From Regnicoccus frigidus (GTDB lineage: Bacteria > Cyanobacteriota > Cyanobacteriia > PCC-6307 > Cyanobiaceae): a stretch of DNA of 64,000 nucleotides. This document shows positions 58,774 to 64,000 of the stretch, piece by piece. The notes beneath the pieces are model-generated. The model had not been told where the DNA came from, searched no databases, and was given only the letters and a program-made list of their open reading frames with translations. The translations under genes were made by a program, and so were the position numbers. The stretch spans positions 124,001-188,000 of the forward strand of contig JAOANE010000031.1 in NCBI GenBank assembly GCA_025194985.1. The letters are read 5' to 3'. Within the stretch, counting starts at the first letter, position 1. The number at the start of each line of letters is the position of its first letter.

Positions 58774-59813
58774 AAAGGCACCAGCCGTTCGCAGCCCCCC
58801 TCGCCGTTGTCGAGGTCGAGCTGCTTGGGCACATCGAGGGACAAACGCCGCAATTCCACCGTGCCCGCGTTGGGCGTCAGGCCGTAGAAGCGGGGGCCGA
58901 ACTCCGAAGCGAAGGCTTCGAGACGATCCAGGGCGCCTTCCTGCTCAAACACCTGGGCATAACTTTCCAGGGCATGGGGGGCATTGAAGATGCCGGCGCA
59001 GCCGCAGGCCGATTCCTTGGCAATGCGGGGGTGGGGCGCTGAATCGGTGCCGAGAAAAAATTTCGGGTTGCCCGAGGTGGCCGCCCAGCGCAGGGCCAGC
59101 CGGTGCAATTCCCGTTTGGCCACCGGCAGGCAATAGGCATGGGGCCGCAGCCCTCCCTGGAACATGGCGTTGCGATTGATCTGCAGGTGATGGGGGGTGA
59201 TCGTGGCGGCCAGCTGGGGGCCGGCGTCCTGCACAAAGGCCACGGCATCGGCGGTGGTGATGTGCTCCAGCACCATCTTCAGGCCCGGGAAACGCGCCAG
59301 CATCGGCTGAAGATGACGCTCGAGAAACACATCCTCGCGATCAAAGATGTCGACGTCCGGGTCGCTGACTTCGCCATGAATCAACAGCGGCATGCCGATC
59401 CGCTCCATGGTGGCCAGCACCGGGGTGATCCGCTCGGGATCACTCACCCCAGCGGCTGAATTGGTGGTGGCATTGGCGGGATAGAGCTTGGCGGCGCTGA
59501 ACACGCCGTCGGCAAAGCCCCGCTCCAGTTCGGCTGGATCGATGCTGTCGGTGAGATAGGCCGTCATCAAGGGTGTGAAGCGGCCGGCGCAGGGATGGCC
59601 GGAGGCTGCCAACGCCGCCAGGATCCGTTGCCGGTAGGCGGCCGCCGCCGCCGCCGTGGTGATCGGCGGGACGAGATTGGGCATCACGATCGCCCGGGCG
59701 AACTGGCTCGCCGTGGCACCCACCACCGCCCGAAGCATGGCGCCATCGCGCAGATGGACGTGCCAGTCGTCGGGACGGCGCAGGATCAGGGAATCGGGGG
59801 ATGCTGGCGCCAA
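58731..59813 (-). CDS. pyrC: dihydroorotase
   Basis: A 360-aa class II dihydroorotase, ring-closing N-carbamoyl-aspartate in pyrimidine synthesis. The zinc motif is WHVHLRDG, the carbamylated lysine is in AAKLYPANATTNSAAGV, and LIHGEV and MVLEHITTADAV supply further histidines. LGTDSAPH carries the catalytic aspartate. Convergent with pyrFE, tail to tail, with a 43-bp overlap. Confidence 0.95.
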   Translation of the reverse strand: MAPASPDSLILRRPDDWHVHLRDGAMLRAVVGATASQFARAIVMPNLVPPITTAAAAAAYRQRILAALAASGHPCAGRFTPLMTAYLTDSIDPAELERGFADGVFSAAKLYPANATTNSAAGVSDPERITPVLATMERIGMPLLIHGEVSDPDVDIFDREDVFLERHLQPMLARFPGLKMVLEHITTADAVAFVQDAGPQLAATITPHHLQINRNAMFQGGLRPHAYCLPVAKRELHRLALRWAATSGNPKFFLGTDSAPHPRIAKESACGCAGIFNAPHALESYAQVFEQEGALDRLEAFASEFGPRFYGLTPNAGTVELRRLSLDVPKQLDLDNGEGGCERLVPFQAGETLPWRLVVS

Positions 59814-59859
59814 GGACTGAAGACCGGAGCGAAGGGGAAAGCGGTAATGGCTGGGGAGC

Positions 59860-61302
59860 TCAGACGTAAAGGTCCTCGTGCTGGTAGGAGACGCGTGGAC
59901 AGGCCGGTTTGCCGAAAATCGCCGAGAGCAACAGCAGGATGCCGATCCGACCGACGAACATCCCCACCATCAACACCAGCTGGCCCCAGCGATTCAAGGC
60001 GCTCGTCACCCCCACATCAAGGCCGACGGTGGCGAAGGCCGAGATGCAGGTGAACAGTTTGTCGAGGAAGGTGAAGGTGTGCCCATCGGCGCTGGTGGCC
60101 TGGTCCAGTCCCAGCACTAGGGCCATCAGCAACACGAACAACAGCGAGGCCAGGGTGACTCCCACGGCCCGCAGCACCACCTTGTCGGAGATGGCCCGCC
60201 GGCGGATCACCACCGTGTCCAGACCCATCAGCGTGGAGCGCGTGGCGGCCACCAGGGCGGCGAAGGTGGTGGTCTTGATGCCACCGCCGGTACCCCCGGG
60301 GCTGGCACCGATGAACATCAGGGTCATCATCAGCAGCATCCCTGCTTCCGATATCGCCGCCGCCGAGAGCGGCACGGTGTTGAAGCCGGCTGTCCGGGTC
60401 GACACCGACTGGAAGATCACCACCTGAATTTCCTGCCACCACGGCAACGAGGTCAGGCCGCTGCTGCCGGTCACGTGTTCGGTGAAGAGCAGACCCAGGG
60501 AACCGAAGACCACCAGCCCGAGGGACCAGCGCAGCACCAGGCGGGTGTGCAGGCAGAAGCTGCGGATGCGCTTCACCTTGAAGCGGTTCAACCAGAGATC
60601 GTTGGTGACCCGGTAGCCGATGCCGCCGGCCACGATCATCAAGGCGATCACCGCGTTCACCACCGGATTGCCCCGGTAGCCCTCCAGGCTGTCGCCCCAG
60701 AGGCCGAAGCCGGCGTTGCAGTAGGCGCTGATGCAGTGAAACAACGAGGCCCAGAGCCGCTCACCAGGGGAGGCGATGTCGCGAAAGCCGTAGCTGAACA
60801 GCAGCACGGTGCCCAGGCCCACCATCCAGGCGGCCGTGATCAGGATCGAGTGGAAGGTGCTGCCCACTCCCCCCACGCCGAATTCATCGAGGGTCCGGCC
60901 CCGGTCGAGGCGGCGACGCAGTCCCGTTCCTCCCTGCACAAAGCCCTGCAGGAAGGTGGTGATCGCCATCAGCCCCAGGCCGCCGGTGAGGATCAACAGC
61001 AGCAGCAGCAGCTGGCCGGCAAAGGTGAGGTCCTCGCCCACGTTCACGATCGTGAGCCCTGTAACGGTGATCGCCGAAGTGACCGTGAACAGGGCTTCCC
61101 AGATCCCCACATTGGCGTTGGAGAAAGCCGGCAGCGCCATCAGCATGGTGCCGAAGACGATCACCAAAACACCGCTCACCAGGGTGAACTGTGGAACGGT
61201 GAGCCGTGATCGCCAGTGGTTCACCAGGGTGAGCCAGCTGTGCCGCGTCGCCAGCTCCTGCCCAGCCACAGGACGCTGCTTTGCGCTGAAAGACAACCGC
61301 AT
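59860..61302 (-). CDS. ktrB: KtrB/TrkH-type cation transporter
   Basis: A 480-aa potassium (or sodium) transporter of the KtrB/TrkH family. The four selectivity-filter repeats are visible as SAITVTGLTI, SAYCNAGFGL, STRTAGFNT, and AFATVGLDVG; each has the key glycine. KtrB works with a KtrA RCK subunit, which is not adjacent. Together they support osmotic adaptation. Confidence 0.92.
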   Translation of the reverse strand: MRLSFSAKQRPVAGQELATRHSWLTLVNHWRSRLTVPQFTLVSGVLVIVFGTMLMALPAFSNANVGIWEALFTVTSAITVTGLTIVNVGEDLTFAGQLLLLLLILTGGLGLMAITTFLQGFVQGGTGLRRRLDRGRTLDEFGVGGVGSTFHSILITAAWMVGLGTVLLFSYGFRDIASPGERLWASLFHCISAYCNAGFGLWGDSLEGYRGNPVVNAVIALMIVAGGIGYRVTNDLWLNRFKVKRIRSFCLHTRLVLRWSLGLVVFGSLGLLFTEHVTGSSGLTSLPWWQEIQVVIFQSVSTRTAGFNTVPLSAAAISEAGMLLMMTLMFIGASPGGTGGGIKTTTFAALVAATRSTLMGLDTVVIRRRAISDKVVLRAVGVTLASLLFVLLMALVLGLDQATSADGHTFTFLDKLFTCISAFATVGLDVGVTSALNRWGQLVLMVGMFVGRIGILLLLSAIFGKPACPRVSYQHEDLYV

Positions 61303-61404
61303 GCTGCCAAGTCATCGAATTATCCCAGTTGTGTTGCTGTCGAGCTTGTAACCTGTGCTCTTGCCCCCAACTGGCAAACTGCGCCCACTACTCCTTATCC
61401 ACCC

Positions 61405-62475
61405 ATGCTCCAACTGCGGCGCCTGCTCAGCGCGAGCCCCCTGCTTCTGGCCCTGGTGATGGGCGGCTGCGCCGACGAGGGCAGTGGCGGTGGCGGGGTC
61501 CAGAGCGAGAAGATGGCCACGATCCGCAGCCGCGGCAAGCTTGTTTGTGGGGTGGACGGCAAGCTGCCGGGCTTCAGCTTCCTGGGCCCCGACGGCACCT
61601 ACAGCGGCCTTGATGCCGACACCTGCCGGGCCATGGCGGCCGCCCTCTTCGGTGACCCCGGCCAGGTGGAATACCGCGACCTCAACTCCAGCGAACGTTT
61701 CGCCGCCCTCGCCAGCGGAGAAGTGGACATGCTGGCCCGCAACACCACCAAGACCCTCAGCCGCGATTCGGCTGGTGGGAATGGCATCAGCTTTGGTCCA
61801 ACAACCTTCTATGACGGCCAGGGAATGATGGTTCCGGCCGCCAGTGGCATCGCCAGCCTCAAGGATCTCGACGGCAAGCCGATCTGCGTCGAGAGCGGCA
61901 CCACCACCGAGCTCAACTTGGCCGATCGCATGCGCGAGCAGGGCATCGCCTACACCCCCCTGAAATTCCAGACCGGCGATCAGACCTATGCCGCCTACCT
62001 GGGCAAACGCTGTGTGGCCGTCACCAGCGACCGCTCCCAGCTCGCGGCCAAGCGCAGTGGCTTCCCCGACCCCGATCAGCACGTGCTCCTGCCTGTGGTG
62101 ATGAGCAAGGAACCGCTCACCCCCGCCAGCATCAACGGCGATCCCGCCTGGGCCGATGCGATTCGCTGGACGGTCTACGCCCTCTTCCAAGCTGAGGAAC
62201 TGGGGATCACCCAGGCGAACGTGGCCGAAAAGCTGGCCGAAGCCAAAGCCAACACCAACCAGGGCGACCTGCGCCGCTTCCTTGGTGTGGAAGGCGATTT
62301 CGGTAAACAGCTGGGTCTGCCGGCCGACTTCGTCGTCCAGGCGGTCACTGCCGTGGGCAACTACGGCGAAATCTTCGAGCGCAACGTGGGCCGTGCCTCT
62401 GCGCTGAAACTGGATCGTGCCGAAAACCGGCAATGGACCGACGGTGGCCTGATCTATTCACCGCCGTTCCGCTGA
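61405..62475 (+). CDS. general L-amino-acid ABC transporter substrate-binding lipoprotein
   Basis: A 356-aa protein with lipobox LVMGGCADE, then the amino-acid-binding fold GKLVCGVDGKLPGFSFLG, YSGLDADTCRAMAAALF, and ARNTTKTLSRDSA. It is close to the NatF/AapJ group. It is followed by the two AapQ/AapM-type permeases of the same transporter. A glycine/serine linker follows the lipid site. Start ATG 61405. Confidence 0.93.
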   Translation: MLQLRRLLSASPLLLALVMGGCADEGSGGGGVQSEKMATIRSRGKLVCGVDGKLPGFSFLGPDGTYSGLDADTCRAMAAALFGDPGQVEYRDLNSSERFAALASGEVDMLARNTTKTLSRDSAGGNGISFGPTTFYDGQGMMVPAASGIASLKDLDGKPICVESGTTTELNLADRMREQGIAYTPLKFQTGDQTYAAYLGKRCVAVTSDRSQLAAKRSGFPDPDQHVLLPVVMSKEPLTPASINGDPAWADAIRWTVYALFQAEELGITQANVAEKLAEAKANTNQGDLRRFLGVEGDFGKQLGLPADFVVQAVTAVGNYGEIFERNVGRASALKLDRAENRQWTDGGLIYSPPFR

Positions 62476-62498
62476 TCACACCGGATGCCTATCCCCCG

Positions 62499-63488
62499 AT
62501 GAGCGAACAGAAGCCCCCTATCCCTTGGTGGCGGGATCGGCGCGTGATCCCCTGGCTGGTGCAGGGAGTGGTTGGCCTGGCGATGCTCGTGGTGATAGCG
62601 CTGCTGGTGGGCAACCTGGTGCGCAATCTCACCGCCGCCGGCCTGCTACTCAGCTGGCGCTGGTTGGGTCAACCGGCCAGCTTTGATGTGGCCGAAAGCC
62701 TGATCCCATTCGACGCTGCCATGCCCTACTGGCGGGCCCTGGTGGTGGGCTTGGTGAACAGTCTGAGGGCGATCGTGGTTGGGCTGGTTGGAGCCACGCT
62801 GCTGGGCACGGCCGTTGGCATGACGGCTTACAGCGGCAACGGCCTTGTGCGCCGTCTGGGGCGGATCTACGTGGAGGTGATTCGCAACATCCCCCTGTTG
62901 CTCCAGCTCCTGTTCTGGTATTTCGTGGTGTTCCTCTCCTTCGGCAACGGCACCGAGGCCTTGCAAATTCCTGGGGTGGTGCTGGCCAAGTCGGGGCTCT
63001 ATCTGGCCTGGTTCGCCGAGGGCTGGTCCTGGCAGGGGCCGCAACTGGTGAATGGGATCTGGCAAGCTCCCTGGCGTTTCTCGGTCGAGTTCGCCGCCCT
63101 GCTCACCGGCCTGATCACCTACACCGGTGCCTTCGTGGCCGAAGTGGTGCGTGGCGGCATCGCCGCTGTGCCCCGCGGCCAGTGGGAAGCCGCCACTTCC
63201 CTGGGACTGCACTGGAGCCAGAGCATGCGCTCGGTGGTGTTGCCCCAGGCCCTGCCGGTGATCATTCCCGGCCTCAATAGCCAGTACATTTCTCTGGCCA
63301 AGAACTCCGCCCTGGCGGTGGCCGTCGGCTACGCCGACCTCTATTCCGTGGCTGAAACCACCCTCAACCAGACCGGCCGGGCACTGGAGGTGTTCCTGCT
63401 GCTGCTGGGGGCCTACCTGGTGATCGATCTGCTGATCTCCGCTGTGATGAACGGCCTGAACCAGCTTGTTCAAATCCGCGAGCGCTGA
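62499..63488 (+). CDS. general amino-acid ABC transporter permease (AapQ/NatG type)
   Basis: A 329-aa permease. It starts MSEQKPPIPWWRDRRVIPWL; helices begin at about residue 25. RNIPLLLQLLFWYF and the EAA-like loop EAATSLGLHWSQSMRSVVLPQAL are typical of the AapQ family. ATG 62499 is 23 bp after the binding protein. It overlaps the next gene by 1 bp (TGATG). Confidence 0.93.
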   Translation: MSEQKPPIPWWRDRRVIPWLVQGVVGLAMLVVIALLVGNLVRNLTAAGLLLSWRWLGQPASFDVAESLIPFDAAMPYWRALVVGLVNSLRAIVVGLVGATLLGTAVGMTAYSGNGLVRRLGRIYVEVIRNIPLLLQLLFWYFVVFLSFGNGTEALQIPGVVLAKSGLYLAWFAEGWSWQGPQLVNGIWQAPWRFSVEFAALLTGLITYTGAFVAEVVRGGIAAVPRGQWEAATSLGLHWSQSMRSVVLPQALPVIIPGLNSQYISLAKNSALAVAVGYADLYSVAETTLNQTGRALEVFLLLLGAYLVIDLLISAVMNGLNQLVQIRER

Positions 63489-64000
63489 TGCTGTCCCACC
63501 CCGCGCTGAAGGCCATCCGCCGCGAGTTGTTCGCCAGCCGCACCGACGGGCTGATCAGCCTTGGCCTGCTGGCCCTGATCGGGGCGTCGTTGCTGGGTCT
63601 GCTGCGCTGGGCCTTCCTGCAGGCGCAGTGGGTGGTGATCCAGGCCAACAGCACCCTGTTCGCCGTTGGGCGCTACCCGCTCGATCAGCAATGGCGGCTG
63701 TGGCTGCTAGTGGCCTTGCTGGCCATGGCCTCCGGCCTCAGCTGGGGCCTGCTGCGCGCCATTCCCAGGGCGGACCGTAGCGGCGTGCTCTGGCCGCTCA
63801 ACGACCGGATCGCCCTTGCCCTGCTGGCGTTTCTGGCCAGCTGGGCCCCCGCCGCCCTTGGGCTCAGTGTGCCGCTGCAGGCCCGCTGGTGGCTGATCAC
63901 AGCCCTGCTGCTTGCCATCCGCTGGTCGGCAGGCCGCTGGGGCCGGCGCCTGCCGCCACGCCTGCTGAAACTGGTTCCCCTGATCTGGCCGCTGCTCTAT
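63488..64000 (+). CDS. general amino-acid ABC transporter permease (AapM/NatH type), partial
   Basis: At least 171 codons of a second permease, cut by the right edge of the window. The visible part has three or four hydrophobic segments (GLISLGLLALIGASLLGLL; WLLVALLAMASGLSWGLL) and the basic stretch RAIPRADRSG. By position and start overlap it is the AapM-type partner; the ATPase would be expected next. Confidence 0.85.
   Translation, partial: MLSHPALKAIRRELFASRTDGLISLGLLALIGASLLGLLRWAFLQAQWVVIQANSTLFAVGRYPLDQQWRLWLLVALLAMASGLSWGLLRAIPRADRSGVLWPLNDRIALALLAFLASWAPAALGLSVPLQARWWLITALLLAIRWSAGRWGRRLPPRLLKLVPLIWPLLY

Noticed and set aside
61312..62433. 373-codon minus-strand frame opposite the amino-acid binding protein
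   Set aside because: It mirrors the real lipoprotein gene in a high-GC region and has His/Gly-rich composition typical of antisense shadows.

Overview
The window is GC-rich chromosomal DNA from a picocyanobacterium of the Synechococcus/Cyanobium lineage. The evidence is petN, thf1/psb29, a phycocyanin beta gene, the alpha-carboxysome shell gene csoS1D, cyAbrB, a cyanobacterial ClpP/ClpS/FtsH set, a 6S RNA behind purK, and several families known mainly from cyanobacteria (DUF1830, DUF2103, DUF2808). I see no insertion sequence, CRISPR array, rRNA or credible tRNA.

Layout. 1-12 kb is mostly housekeeping: dxs, ilvA, scpB-like, yggT, a MazG-type pyrophosphohydrolase, pyruvate kinase, a MacB-type permease and ftsH. 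11.7-21.4 kb holds clpP, thf1, petN followed by a 49-residue membrane ORF coupled to a larger membrane protein, clpS, ssaA (6S RNA) with purK, a lone sugar-type ABC permease, recQ and aroB. 21.4-35 kb has a serine hydrolase, a J-domain protein, a small-molecule kinase, a dienelactone hydrolase, an MscS channel, rdgB convergent with csoS1D, and several small enzymes. 35-39.8 kb is looser and AT-richer: an orphan cpcB with its own terminator, a degenerate receiver protein behind a short coupled leader ORF, an ArsR repressor and a few small proteins.

The most unusual stretch is 39.9-45.9 kb. Eight co-directional genes, overlapping or at most 12 bp apart, run from a type III polyketide synthase, a methyltransferase and a flavoprotein into two proteins I do not recognise, an ExbB/TolQ/MotA-like proton channel and two different ExbD/TolR-like proteins. 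The first three recall actinobacterial phenolic-lipid operons. Joining them to a proton-driven ExbBD-type complex is, as far as I know, undescribed.

50.1-55.3 kb is a complete guanidine-utilisation operon on the minus strand: a guanidine-I riboswitch, the guanidine hydrolase gdmH, its HypA/HypB-like nickel chaperones, and a NitT/TauT-type ABC transporter. 55.4-64 kb has a Nudix hydrolase, a PQQ-type sugar dehydrogenase, a fused pyrF-pyrE convergent with pyrC, a KtrB-type cation transporter, and the start of a general amino-acid ABC transporter cut by the window end.
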